Of a DNA stretch of 64,000 nt, positions 52,515 through 61,243 are shown piece after piece; positions within the stretch are counted from its first letter, which is position 1; the number at the start of each line of letters is the position of its first letter. A program made the position numbers and the translations under genes. This stretch comes from Candidatus Palauibacter poriticola (GTDB lineage Bacteria > Gemmatimonadota > Gemmatimonadetes > Palauibacterales > Palauibacteraceae), in NCBI GenBank assembly GCA_012270965.1, contig JAAXHJ010000020.1:1-64000 (forward strand). The letters run 5' to 3'. The notes under the pieces are model-generated. The model did not search any database, had not been told where the DNA came from, and saw only the letters and a program-made list of their open reading frames with translations.

Positions 52515-53467
52515 GCCTCACGGTCGCGTCGCTGCTCCGGCGCAAGCGGGAGGCGTTTTCGCTCACGGTCGTGGCCGGCGAGTCGGGCTTGGAGCGCACG
52601 ATCGAGGTGCCCGAAGTCTCGTCGCCGGGACTCGCGCTGGCCGGCTACAGGGAGCGCTTCGTCTCCCAGCGCGTGCTCATCTTCGGCGAAACGGAGATCG
52701 CGTATCTCGCGAGCCTCAACGCCTCGGAGCGCGCCGCCGCCCTCACGTTCGTGTTCGAGTCCGGCGTTCCGTGCGCGATCATCACCAAGAGTCAGGTGCC
52801 GCCGGACGAACTCGTCTCCGCGGCGGAGGCGGGCGGGGTGGCGGTGCTCGAAACGCCTCTTAAGACGGGCGACTTCTACCGGAGGCTGCAGCCCTATCTC
52901 GAGGAGGAGTTTGCGCCGCGGACCTCCCTCCACGGATCGCTCGCGGACGTCTACGGGATCGGCCTCCTCTTCATCGGCCCCTCCGGCATCGGCAAGAGCG
53001 AGTGCGTACTCGATCTCGTGGAGCGGGGCCACCGCCTCGTCGCCGACGATCTCATCCTCGTGCACCGCCGCCAGAGCGACATCCTTCTCGGGCGCGCGCA
53101 CGAACACCAGCGCCACCACATGGAGATTCGGGGCGTGGGCATCATCGATGTGCGCGCCATGTTCGGGATCCGGGCCGTGCGCCAGCAGAAGCGGATCGAA
53201 GTCGTCGTGGAACTCGAAGTCTGGGGCGAGCGCGACGATTACGACCGAACGGGTCTCGAAGCGGAAGAGTGCGAGATTCTGGGCGTCGGGCTGCCGAAGG
53301 TCCGCATCCCCCTGAACCCGGGAAAGAACATCACCGTCATCGCCGAAGTCGTGGCCATGAACCATCTTCTGCGCTATTCGGGGGAAGATCCGGCGGCGGC
53401 GTTCGAGCGCGACCTCATCGAGCGCATGCGGCCGGTGCGCGACTACCTCGAGTCCGATGACGAATAG
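52511..53467 (+). CDS. hprK: HPr kinase/phosphorylase
   Basis: The 318-residue protein has an N-terminal domain with SSPGLALAGYRERF, the Walker A loop GPSGIGKSE near residue 155, LVADDLILVH, and the HprK signature MEIRGVGIIDVRAMFGIRAV. It phosphorylates and dephosphorylates a serine of HPr in response to metabolite and phosphate levels. The target serine is present in the HPr at 55853 (KSIMG). GTG 52511 overlaps hpf, and the IIA gene starts within its last codons. Confidence 0.96.
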   Translation: MSLTVASLLRRKREAFSLTVVAGESGLERTIEVPEVSSPGLALAGYRERFVSQRVLIFGETEIAYLASLNASERAAALTFVFESGVPCAIITKSQVPPDELVSAAEAGGVAVLETPLKTGDFYRRLQPYLEEEFAPRTSLHGSLADVYGIGLLFIGPSGIGKSECVLDLVERGHRLVADDLILVHRRQSDILLGRAHEHQRHHMEIRGVGIIDVRAMFGIRAVRQQKRIEVVVELEVWGERDDYDRTGLEAEECEILGVGLPKVRIPLNPGKNITVIAEVVAMNHLLRYSGEDPAAAFERDLIERMRPVRDYLESDDE

Positions 53468-53858
53468 CCGCCTCCGCGGCGTCGTCGTGGCGCACGGGGA
53501 AGTGGCACATGCCTTCGTGTCCGCCGTCGAGGCGATCAGCGGCGCCAGCGGCGCGCTGCGCGCCGTGAGCAACGAAGGCGTGGGGCCCGACGAACTCGCC
53601 GAGATCATCCGAGAGGCGGCGGGCGGCTCGGAGGCCATCCTCTTCGTGGATCTCGCGGGCGGAAGCTGCGGACTGGCCAGCCTTCGGTACGTGCGGGAGA
53701 GCGGGAACGGCGCGTGGATCACGGGCGTCAACCTTCCGATGCTGCTCGACTTCGTCTTCCACCGCGAAATGCCGCTCGAGGCGCTCGTCCCCCGCCTTCT
53801 CCGGAAGGGACGGGACGGACAGCGCGCGCACCCGTCCCCGCTGGCCGGGACCGGCTGA
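53457..53858 (+). CDS. PTS mannose-family IIA component
   Basis: The 133-residue protein has GVVVAHGEVAHAFVSAV with the phosphorylatable His13, AILFVDLAGGSCGLASL and ITGVNLPMLLDFVF, typical of EIIA of the mannose/fructose/sorbose family. It receives phosphate from HPr and passes it to IIB. The ATG overlaps hprK by 11 bases. Confidence 0.93.
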   Translation: MTNSRLRGVVVAHGEVAHAFVSAVEAISGASGALRAVSNEGVGPDELAEIIREAAGGSEAILFVDLAGGSCGLASLRYVRESGNGAWITGVNLPMLLDFVFHREMPLEALVPRLLRKGRDGQRAHPSPLAGTG

Positions 53859-53867
53859 GCGGGACTC

Positions 53868-54347
53868 GTGCCGCTCGAACTCCTGCGCATCGATGAGCGC
53901 CTGATCCACGGCCAGGTGCTCGTGGGCTGGGGACGACCCCTGGGCCTCGACTTCTACATCGTCGTCGATGAAGCCCTCGCCTCCAGCGAATGGGAACAGG
54001 AACTCTGGGCCAGCGCGCTCTCTGACGAGGAGAGCGCCGAGTTTCTGGGGGTGGACGAGGCGGCGCGGCGCTTCGGGGACCTGAGCGCCCGGATGGAGCG
54101 CGGCGCGCTCCTGACGCGGGATACGGCGACGATGCGGGCCTTGGCCGAGCGCGGTTGCCTCGACGGGCGGACGGTGAACGTCGGAGGCGTGTACGCCGCG
54201 CGAGGGCGGAAGAGGATCCTCGACTACGTGCATCTTTCCCCGGAGGAGATCGAGGATGTGCGGGTGATCGCCGAGCACGCTCCCGTGAGCGCCCGTAACC
54301 TCCCCGCCGCACCCGAGGTCCGTCTCGACGCGCGGAGACTTCGATGA
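53868..54347 (+). CDS. PTS mannose/fructose/sorbose-family IIB component
   Basis: The 159-residue protein has LLRIDERLIHGQVLVGWGRP with the phosphorylatable His14 and GRTVNVGGVYAARGRKRIL. IIB phosphorylates the incoming sugar. GTG start nine bases after the IIA stop; its stop overlaps IIC (ATGA). Confidence 0.95.
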   Translation: MPLELLRIDERLIHGQVLVGWGRPLGLDFYIVVDEALASSEWEQELWASALSDEESAEFLGVDEAARRFGDLSARMERGALLTRDTATMRALAERGCLDGRTVNVGGVYAARGRKRILDYVHLSPEEIEDVRVIAEHAPVSARNLPAAPEVRLDARRLR

Positions 54348-55042
54348 CCGGGGTCGAGCTGACGGCCGCCGACTGGGCGCTGGCCTGCCTGCTCGGCGCG
54401 GCGATCGGTCTCGACGAGGTGTCTTGGCCTCAGGCCATGTGGTCCCGGCCCCTCGTGGCGGGCACGCTGGGAGGAACGCTGTTCGGCGCTCCCGCTGCGG
54501 GTTGCCTGGCCGGAGTCTGGCTGGAACTCGTCCTGTCGCGGCATCCGCCCTTCGGCGGCGCGCGGCATCCGGAGACCGGCCCAGCCTCCTTCACGGCGGG
54601 GGCGGCGTACGCCGTCGCGGGTGGCGGCGCCCCCGTCGGAGTCGTCGCCGCGGTCGCGGTTGGATGGGCGGCGGGGTGGACGGGCGCGTACTCGGTGACG
54701 CTCCTCCGGCGCGTGACGCCGAGGCTTGTCTCGCGGCCCGACGGCTTCCGCGGGGGCGCGGCCGCCCTCGCGCGGCGCCACCGGCTGGCGCTGGCTCTGG
54801 ACGGGTTGCGCGCCGGACTCCTCGTCGCCGCGCTCCTCGTGCCGTCCGTGCTGTTCGTTCGCCTGGTGTCGACGCAGCCCACCGGCGCGCCGGGCCCCGC
54901 GTGGTGGCCCGTGGCCGCGGGGCTCGGACTTGCCGGCGCCGCCGGCGTGGCGGCTCGCGGGCTCGGCGCGCGAGCCCGCCACTGGCCCGCGCTGACGGCG
55001 GGCGGCGTCCTCGGAACCCTCCTCGTCCGGTGGCTCTCATGA
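54344..55042 (+). CDS. PTS mannose-family IIC component (membrane)
   Basis: The 232-residue protein has six or more hydrophobic segments and starts WALACLLGAAIGLDEVSWPQ, then RPLVAGTLGGTLFGAPAAGC and GVWLELVLSRHPPFGGARHP, matching the N-terminal half of mannose-family IIC. It forms the sugar channel with IID. The sequence is divergent from characterised transporters, so sugar specificity is not readable. Confidence 0.88.
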   Translation: MTGVELTAADWALACLLGAAIGLDEVSWPQAMWSRPLVAGTLGGTLFGAPAAGCLAGVWLELVLSRHPPFGGARHPETGPASFTAGAAYAVAGGGAPVGVVAAVAVGWAAGWTGAYSVTLLRRVTPRLVSRPDGFRGGAAALARRHRLALALDGLRAGLLVAALLVPSVLFVRLVSTQPTGAPGPAWWPVAAGLGLAGAAGVAARGLGARARHWPALTAGGVLGTLLVRWLS

Positions 55043-55767
55043 GGCCGCGCCGGAGGGATTTCGCGCGCGCCATCCTGCGCAGTTTTTCCATCCAGGGCTC
55101 GTGGAACGAGCGTACGATGACGGGGCCCGGGCTGGCGCATGCCCTCGCGCCGCTGCTGGCGCGCATCCACACGGACGATCCCGCCGCGTTCAGGCAGGCC
55201 GTGCGGCGCCATTCGCGAGCCTTCAACGCGCATCCGTATCTGGCCCCCGTCGCGATCGGGACGCTCGCCCGCCTCGAGTTCGATGGCGATGACCCGGACA
55301 CCGTGTCTCGCTTCCGTTCCGCCCTCCGCGCACCCTTGGGGGCGCTGGGCGACGGGATCGCGTGGGCCGGATGGCGACCCTTCTGCGCGTCCGCCGCAGC
55401 CATCGGCTTCGTGCTTGGACTCGACGCTCCGTACGCCGCCGGCGCGTTCCTCATTCTGTACAATGCCGGCCACCTCGCCCTCCGCATTTGGGGGCTGCGC
55501 TGCGGCTGGAGATCGGGCCGGTCCGTGGCCGCCGCGCTGAAGCGCGCGCCCCTGCGGCGCCTGGAGAGGGCGCTCGTGCCGGCCAACCAAGTGCTCATCG
55601 GAGCCCTCGCCGCGCTGCTCATCGGCCAGCTTCCGGCCACCGGCCCCGCCCCCTGGAGGGAGGGCGGTGCAGTCATCGTGGCGCTGATGGGTTATCTTGT
55701 CCCCCGACACATCTCGGCGGTCGCCATGGCGAGCCTCTTGGCCGCGTGCGCGGTGTGGCTCCCGTGA
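55039..55767 (+). CDS. PTS mannose-family IID component (membrane)
   Basis: The 242-residue protein has FARAILRSFSIQGSWNERTM then GPGLAHALAPLL, RRHSRAFNAHPYLAPVAIG and LGDGIAWAGWRPFC, matching EIID. It is shorter than typical IID (about 270-280). ATG 55039 overlaps IIC; the ORF-track start at 54424 lies inside IIC. Confidence 0.92.
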   Translation: MRPRRRDFARAILRSFSIQGSWNERTMTGPGLAHALAPLLARIHTDDPAAFRQAVRRHSRAFNAHPYLAPVAIGTLARLEFDGDDPDTVSRFRSALRAPLGALGDGIAWAGWRPFCASAAAIGFVLGLDAPYAAGAFLILYNAGHLALRIWGLRCGWRSGRSVAAALKRAPLRRLERALVPANQVLIGALAALLIGQLPATGPAPWREGGAVIVALMGYLVPRHISAVAMASLLAACAVWLP

Positions 55768-55852
55768 GCGTCCCTACAGGCGGTGCAGCCTGCCGCGGCG
55801 CGCGCCCCGACGCCGATCGTTCGCCCGACCGGAGCGGAAGGTTTCTTTGACG

Positions 55853-56155
55853 ATGCGACACGAAGCAGCGGTACGTATTCGGAACCGGCTGGGGCTGCAC
55901 GCCCGCCCGGCCGCCGAGTTCGTTAAGCTGGCGAGCCGGTTCCGGGCCGAGGTGTGGGTGGAGAAGGATGAGATGGAAGTGAACGGGAAGAGCATCATGG
56001 GCGTGATGATGCTCGCGGCCGGGGCGGGCGCCTCCATCCGTATCCGGGCCGCGGGGTCCGACGCGGAGAACGCGGTGGATTCCCTCACCGAACTCGTGCT
56101 GTCCGGGTTCAGCGAGGAACTCGCGCCCGATGTGGACGCGGACGGGCCGGCGTGA
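55853..56155 (+). CDS. ptsH: Phosphocarrier protein HPr
   Basis: The 100-residue protein has IRNRLGLHARPAAEFVKLAS with the phosphorylatable His16 and VNGKSIMGVMMLAAGAG with the HprK-target Ser47. It carries phosphate from EI to IIA. I place the start at ATG 55853 (a TTG two codons upstream is also possible); the ORF-track start at 55697 lies within IID. The stop overlaps ptsI (GTGA). Confidence 0.95.
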   Translation: MRHEAAVRIRNRLGLHARPAAEFVKLASRFRAEVWVEKDEMEVNGKSIMGVMMLAAGAGASIRIRAAGSDAENAVDSLTELVLSGFSEELAPDVDADGPA

Positions 56156-57900
56156 GCGAGGTCGTTCACGGGATCGGAGCCGCACCGGGACGTGCGCTCG
56201 GCGTGGTTCGGCGTCTCGAGCGTCACGAGTGGCGGCCCGAACACCGGACGATCCCGTCCGACGCCGTCGAGCGCGAGGTCGAGCGCTTCGAGGAGGCGCT
56301 GGCCTGGGCCGCCGACCGTGTGCGGGACACGCGCGAACAGGCCGCGCGCTCACTCGGCGAAGTCGAAGCGAACATCTTCGACCCGCAGATTCTCATCCTC
56401 TCGGATCCGGACCTCGTCGCGGGCACCATCCGCTATATTCGCGAGAACTTCCTCTCCGCGGAGCGGGCCTTCGACTGGCGTCTGACCGAACTTCGGACGG
56501 CCATCATCGATGCGGGCCACTTCATGGTCGTCGACCGGCTGGCCGACCTGCGGGACATTCGGTCTCGCGTGCTCGCGCGGCTGAGCGGGCGCGACGAGGA
56601 TCCGCTCGCCCTTCCCGAGGCGCCCGGGCTCGTCGCCGTCGACGACCTCACGCCCAGCCTCGCGGTGCGCCTCGACCCGGAACTCGTTCTCGGCGTGGCG
56701 AGCGGATCCGGGTCCCGAACCTCGCACAGCACGCTGGTAACCCGCTCTCTGGGCATTCCGGCCGTCGTCGGACTCGGGGCCGACCTCGCGAGGATCGAAG
56801 ACGGCACAACCGTTCTCCTCGATGGAGGCAACGGCCGCGTCCTGATCGAGCCCACGGAGGCCGAGAAGGCGGCTCATGTGCAGATGGTGCGCCGCCTGTC
56901 CGGGCGCCCGGCCGTCGACCTCACGCGCGAACCCATGCCGCTGCTCACGGCGGACGGGGTCCGCATCCACCTTCGCGCCAACATCGATCAGCCGCACGAT
57001 GTGCCGGCGGCTCGGCGCGTGGGCGCCGAGGGGGTCGGGCTCTTCCGGTCGGAGTTTCTCGTCATCGGACGGAGGGTGATTCCAAGCGAGGAGGAGCAGT
57101 ACGAAGCCTACCGCGAGGTCGTGGACGGGTTCCCGAACCAGCCCGTGACGCTCCGCACGTTCGATATCGGCGGCGACAAGTTCCCGCTCTTTCTCGACCT
57201 TCCTCCGGAGGAAAACCCCTATCTGGGGTGGCGCGCCATCCGCGTCTGCCTGGACCGGCCGCAGCTCTTCCGCAACCAGTTGCGGGCCGCCATCCGGGCC
57301 GGGGGGCCGGAAGCCCGCATGCGGATCCTGGTCCCCTTCGTCATCTCCGAAACGGAGATCCTGCGCACGAAGGACATCGTGGCGGAAGTCGGCCGCGAGC
57401 TGGGTCAGACGGAACCCGTCTCCTTCGGCGTGATGGTGGAGACGCCCGCCCTTGCGGACACGCTCGATCTCGTGGGGCGGCACCTCGACTTCATCAGCCT
57501 CGGCACGAACGACCTGACGCAGTATTCGCTCGCCGTGGACCGCGGCAACGCGCGGCTCCAGCATCTCTCGAACCCCCTGCACCCCGCGCTCCTCCGCAGC
57601 TACGAGCGGATCTTCAACACGGCCGCCGCCCTCGACCTCGACATCGGCGTGTGCGGAGATCTTGCCGCGGAACCGGTGGGGCTCGCTCTCCTGCTCGCGC
57701 TCGGCTATCGGGATTTCAGCCTCGCGCCCGCATCGATCCCCGAAGTGAGGGAACTCGTGGGACTCCTTTCCGTGGCGGAGTTGTCGGAACTGTGGAGGCG
57801 CATCGGCCGCGACGGCTCCCCCGCCGGGATGCCCGGAGAACTCCTCGTGCGGCTGGAGGACGCGATTCCGGTGGAGCGGTCGCCGCTGTACATCTCCTGA
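56152..57900 (+). CDS. ptsI: Phosphoenolpyruvate-protein phosphotransferase (PTS enzyme I)
   Basis: The 582-residue protein has GIGAAPGRALGVV, the active-site loop GSRTSHSTLVTRSLGIPAVV with His192, EGVGLFRSEFLVIGR, RTFDIGGDKFP, SLGTNDLTQYSLAVDRGN and the C-terminal GVCGDLAAEP Cys. EI takes phosphate from PEP to start the PTS chain. The residues after the catalytic His (STLV) differ slightly from the usual TAIL/AAII. It closes the HprK-PTS cluster. Confidence 0.96.
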   Translation: MSEVVHGIGAAPGRALGVVRRLERHEWRPEHRTIPSDAVEREVERFEEALAWAADRVRDTREQAARSLGEVEANIFDPQILILSDPDLVAGTIRYIRENFLSAERAFDWRLTELRTAIIDAGHFMVVDRLADLRDIRSRVLARLSGRDEDPLALPEAPGLVAVDDLTPSLAVRLDPELVLGVASGSGSRTSHSTLVTRSLGIPAVVGLGADLARIEDGTTVLLDGGNGRVLIEPTEAEKAAHVQMVRRLSGRPAVDLTREPMPLLTADGVRIHLRANIDQPHDVPAARRVGAEGVGLFRSEFLVIGRRVIPSEEEQYEAYREVVDGFPNQPVTLRTFDIGGDKFPLFLDLPPEENPYLGWRAIRVCLDRPQLFRNQLRAAIRAGGPEARMRILVPFVISETEILRTKDIVAEVGRELGQTEPVSFGVMVETPALADTLDLVGRHLDFISLGTNDLTQYSLAVDRGNARLQHLSNPLHPALLRSYERIFNTAAALDLDIGVCGDLAAEPVGLALLLALGYRDFSLAPASIPEVRELVGLLSVAELSELWRRIGRDGSPAGMPGELLVRLEDAIPVERSPLYIS

Positions 57901-57963
57901 TTCCGTGGCGCGGCGTTGCCTCCGTCCGATTGGGCGGCCAGTATCTTGGCCACTCCGTCTTCT

Positions 57964-57978
57964 GCGGCGCTCCGCCGC
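57964..57978 (+). repeat. Short GC hairpin between ptsI and metK
   Basis: GCGGCGCTCCGCCGC forms a six-pair stem with a three-base loop, 28 bases before the metK start. The 105-base gap is too small for the large SAM riboswitch classes and I see none. Confidence 0.4.
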
Positions 57979-58005
57979 GAACCTCGAAGTGGGAGACTCA
58001 GCCTA

Positions 58006-59148
58006 GTGAAGGGGATACAACCGTTTTCGTCCGAATCCGTCACCGAGGGGCACCCCGACAAGATCGCGGACCAGATCTCGGACGAGGTCCTCGACCGCAT
58101 CCTCGCCGAAGACGACGCGGGCCGGGTCGCCTGCGAGACGCTCGTGACGACGGACCTCGTCCTCGTGGCCGGCGAGGTCACCACGACCGCCGCGATCGAC
58201 ATCGAGGCCACCGTCCGGGAAGTGCTGCGCGACATCGGCTACACGCACGCGGAACTCGGAATCGGGTGGGACACGTGCAGGGTGCTCACCGAGATCGACG
58301 AGCAGTCGCCGAACATCGCCCGGGGCGTGGATGGGGGTGGCGCCGGAGATCAGGGGATGATGTTCGGATACGCGACCGACGAGACGCCGGAGCTGATGCC
58401 GCTCCCCATCATGCTGGCGCACGCGCTGGTGAAGCGCTTGGCCGACGTGCGGCGATCCGGAGGCATCGCTTGGCTGCGCCCGGACGGGAAGGCGCAGGTG
58501 TCCGTCGAATACCGGGATGGGGAACCGGCCCGGATCACGACGGTGGTCGTCTCGGCGCAGCACGACGGCCACATCGCGCCGGGTGAGATCGAGGCGGCGA
58601 TCAGGGAAGAGGTCATCGGGCCCGTGTTGCCGAGCGAGCTGTACGACGAGGACCGGGTGCGGTGCCACATCAACCCGACGGGTTGTTTCGAGATCGGCGG
58701 GCCGCGGGGCGACGCGGGCCTCACGGGGCGGAAGATCATTGTGGACACGTACGGCGGCGTGGGCAGGCACGGCGGCGGCGCCTTTTCGGGGAAGGATCCG
58801 TCCAAGGTCGACCGCTCCGCGGCGTATGCGGCGCGCTGGATCGCCAAGCACCTCGTCGCGGCGAAACTCGCGCGGCGGGCCGAAGTGCAGCTCGCCTACG
58901 CCATCGGGGTCGAGGAGCCGGTCAGCGTGAGGGTCGACACCTTCGGCACGGGGCGCCGGCCGGACGACGAACTCGCCCGCCGGGTCACGGACGTCTTCGA
59001 CCTTCGGCCGCGAGAGATCATCAAGCGGCTCGGCCTCCGTAAGCCGATCTACCGCCGCACCGCCGCCTACGGACATTTCGGCCGCGAGCCCGAAGGCGAT
59101 GGGTTCACGTGGGAAAGGACCGACCGGACCGATGACCTCGCCGGATAG
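58006..59148 (+). CDS. metK: S-adenosylmethionine synthetase
   Basis: The 380-residue protein has [56 protein letters not shown] and [13 protein letters not shown], the complete active-site set. It makes SAM from methionine and ATP. GTG 58006 follows GGGAG by ten bases; the ORF-track extension to 57916 is not family-like. Dispersed repeat copy e begins at its stop codon. Confidence 0.97.
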   Translation: MKGIQPFSSESVTEGHPDKIADQISDEVLDRILAEDDAGRVACETLVTTDLVLVAGEVTTTAAIDIEATVREVLRDIGYTHAELGIGWDTCRVLTEIDEQSPNIARGVDGGGAGDQGMMFGYATDETPELMPLPIMLAHALVKRLADVRRSGGIAWLRPDGKAQVSVEYRDGEPARITTVVVSAQHDGHIAPGEIEAAIREEVIGPVLPSELYDEDRVRCHINPTGCFEIGGPRGDAGLTGRKIIVDTYGGVGRHGGGAFSGKDPSKVDRSAAYAARWIAKHLVAAKLARRAEVQLAYAIGVEEPVSVRVDTFGTGRRPDDELARRVTDVFDLRPREIIKRLGLRKPIYRRTAAYGHFGREPEGDGFTWERTDRTDDLAG

Positions 59149-59203
59149 CAGCCCGTGGGATGCGGCACCGCTCGAACGCAGCGAGGGTTCGCCACGGGCT
59201 CCT
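59147..59203 (+). repeat. Dispersed palindromic repeat, copy e
   Basis: It overlaps the metK stop (TAG|CAGCCCGTGGG) and carries ACCGCTCGAACGCAGCGAGG, then GGTTCGCCACGGGCTCC. The arms AGCCCGTGG and CCACGGGCT are perfect reverse complements. Confidence 0.75.
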
Positions 59204-59241
59204 AGGCGCCGACAGTCCGGAGGGGTCCGGAGTGCGGCGCA

Positions 59242-59781
59242 ATGACGGAGTCCGCGATGCGGGAGGTCGCGGTGGCGAGCCTCGGGCTCGACAAGACGAC
59301 GGGCGCCCCCGTCGTCATTCTCAGGGAGAAGGACGGCGACCGTTTCCTCCCGATTTGGATCGGACCCGGCGAGGCCTCGGCCATCGCGATGGAACTCGCC
59401 GGAGTCCAGTTCACCCGTCCCCTCACGCACGATCTGTTCAACGCCGTCGTGCGCGGGCTGGACGGCGCCTTCGTCCGCGTACTGATCGCGAAGGTCGTCG
59501 ACAACACCTACTACGCGTCGCTCGTGTTTCGGCGCGAGGACGAGTTCATCTCCATCGATGCGCGTCCCAGCGACAGCATCGCGCTGGCTCTTCGCGCCGG
59601 GGTTCCGATTCATGCGGCGGAGAGTCTACTGGAGGCGAGCGCGTTCGAAATCGAGGAGGCCGGCGTGGCCGAGGGAGAAGCGCCGCCTCGCGGAACCGCG
59701 CCAACCCGGGCCCCCGAGGAGCCGCTGAGCGACTATCTTAAGGGGCTGGACCCGGAGGACTTCGGCCGCTTCGAACCCTAG
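59242..59781 (+). CDS. Bifunctional nuclease (BFN/DUF151) family protein
   Basis: The 179-residue protein has VILREKDGDRFLPIWIGPGE then ASAIAMELAGVQFTRPLTHD and SIDARPSDSIALALRAGVPI, the DUF151 signature. Family members have been reported to cleave DNA and RNA in plants and are widespread in bacteria with poorly known roles. The C-terminal 45 residues are acidic and Pro-rich. ATG 59242. Dispersed repeat copy f begins directly after its stop. Confidence 0.92.
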   Translation: MTESAMREVAVASLGLDKTTGAPVVILREKDGDRFLPIWIGPGEASAIAMELAGVQFTRPLTHDLFNAVVRGLDGAFVRVLIAKVVDNTYYASLVFRREDEFISIDARPSDSIALALRAGVPIHAAESLLEASAFEIEEAGVAEGEAPPRGTAPTRAPEEPLSDYLKGLDPEDFGRFEP

Positions 59782-59841
59782 CGGCCCGCGGCGAAAGCCC
59801 CGCGGCGAGAGCCCCGCTGCGTTCGAGCGGCGCGGCCTGCC
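59782..59841 (-). repeat. Dispersed palindromic repeat, copy f (reverse orientation)
   Basis: On the + strand GCCCCGCTGCGTTCGAGCGG then CGC is the reverse complement of the family core. It starts immediately after the BFN stop. A 14-base unit is doubled inside (CGGCGAAAGCCCCG then CGGCGAGAGCCCCG), lengthening one arm. Confidence 0.7.
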
Positions 59842-60082
59842 AAGACGCTTCTTCCCGCGCGTCGCCGGGGGGGCGGCGAGCGGCGCGTCGTCGCCGACGG
59901 AGGTCCCGTAAACGTTATTCTGGCGGAAGCTCGCCGGAGCCACACGGGCGGTGCGGCGTCTGCTTGCCGTTCACGACCCGGGAGCGGACCTTGCCGGGAA
60001 GCACCCAACCGCCGGGGCGCCGCCGACTCCCCACGGACGACCGGGCGCGGACCGGACGGGTTGGGCATCATAGGAGCGGATC
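59782..60082 (+). other. Intergenic region between the BFN gene and a lipoprotein gene
   Basis: 301 bases. After repeat copy f there is GC-rich sequence with one AT-rich patch (GTAAACGTTATTCT near 59908-59921) that could hold a -10 element without a clear -35, and AGGAG before the next ATG. No gene or tRNA is seen. Confidence 0.55.
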
Positions 60083-61219
60083 ATGCGGAGACGTAGCTGG
60101 ATACAGGTCGGAGCCCTGGCGGTCCTCGCCGGGTGTGGCGGTTCGAACGGGACGGGACCGGACGACCCCGATGTTGTAAGGCCGGACCGCTCGGAATTCG
60201 CCGTGCTCAACTCCATCTCGGGAACCCTGCAGCAGTTCAACCGGATCGATGGCCGGATCGTCCCCTTCGGACGCGACATCCAGTTGGGGGCGGGCTTCAA
60301 GGGCCGGACGGCGGATTTCATCCAGGATCTGTGGGTGACGGCGTGGGACGCTCCGGAAGGGAGCAAGGTCCTGTTCGGATCCTTCTCCACCGACGAACAG
60401 ACGCTGGCCGTGTTTCCGAACAACGCCGTCGTGGACCCCGGTAAGCCGACCGTGATCATCGATGGCGGCGGTACGGTGGGGGCGCTCATCCCCGCCCGGG
60501 CGCTCGACGCGGTGTACGTGGCCTTCCCGGGCACGCCGATGGCGCAGATCACCGCCGAGGACGTGGGCACCTTCGTGGAGAGGGTGATCCCGGCGGGGCA
60601 GTTTCTCGTCTCCGTCGATGGCAACCTCGACGACGAGGACGGCGGCCGGGAGCCGCTCGGCCCGCCCCGCATCGTCCTCCACGAGTTCATCAGCGGCAGC
60701 TACTTCGACGAGTTGAGGCTTCCGGAAGGCACGGTTGGGGTGACCGAGGCCATCGTGCTCGAAGACAATATGCTTTTCTTAGCCGGCGGTGGGGTCGATC
60801 CGCTGACCGCCGCCCCCCTGGGGGACGGGAATCTCGTCGAAATCGACATGTCCGCCCGGAGCGTGCAGGACGTGAACCCCCTTGGCGGAAACGGAATCTC
60901 CATGGAAGCGGGGCGGGACGGACTCGTCTACATCGTGCGCACGAAGGGCGTCGACGCGACGGAGACGGACGTGCTGTCGTTCAGCTTTGCGATTCGGGCA
61001 TGGGTGAACGGGCCGGAGAATCCGATCCAGCCGCGCGGCCGCGACGGCTCGAACCTCAACTGCCGGGTCGCAGCCGCGTTTCTGGACGGCCAGATGCTCT
61101 GCGCCACCTACGCGCCCGCCGGCCAGGGACGGCTCGTTCTACTTTCGGCCGAGGGCGAGTTCATCGATGAGGTGCCGATCGGGGCGGGGACGACCGATAT
61201 CCTGCTTCGTCCCAGCTGA
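60083..61219 (+). CDS. Hypothetical lipoprotein, beta-propeller-like
   Basis: The 378-residue protein has a lipoprotein signal (ALAVLAGC) and then repeated beta-strand units: EFAVLNSISGTLQQFNRIDG, FIQDLWVTAWDAPEGSKVLF, NGISMEAGRDGLVYIVRTKG and AAFLDGQMLCATYAPAGQGR. The spacing and endings resemble YncE-like seven-bladed propellers, but no family motif is certain. It is probably outer-membrane or surface anchored. AGGAG lies six bases before the ATG. Confidence 0.7.
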   Translation: MRRRSWIQVGALAVLAGCGGSNGTGPDDPDVVRPDRSEFAVLNSISGTLQQFNRIDGRIVPFGRDIQLGAGFKGRTADFIQDLWVTAWDAPEGSKVLFGSFSTDEQTLAVFPNNAVVDPGKPTVIIDGGGTVGALIPARALDAVYVAFPGTPMAQITAEDVGTFVERVIPAGQFLVSVDGNLDDEDGGREPLGPPRIVLHEFISGSYFDELRLPEGTVGVTEAIVLEDNMLFLAGGGVDPLTAAPLGDGNLVEIDMSARSVQDVNPLGGNGISMEAGRDGLVYIVRTKGVDATETDVLSFSFAIRAWVNGPENPIQPRGRDGSNLNCRVAAAFLDGQMLCATYAPAGQGRLVLLSAEGEFIDEVPIGAGTTDILLRPS

Positions 61220-61243
61220 CCGCGCCCGGGGGCGGGGGCCGAG

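Noticed and set aside
57901-58005. Possible SAM riboswitch before metK
   Set aside because: The gap is 105 bases with only one small hairpin and none of the conserved SAM-I or SAM-II elements that I can recognise.
56130-58586. 818-codon + strand frame overlapping ptsI and metK
   Set aside because: Arg/Gly/Pro-rich shadow in the wrong frame over two clear enzymes.
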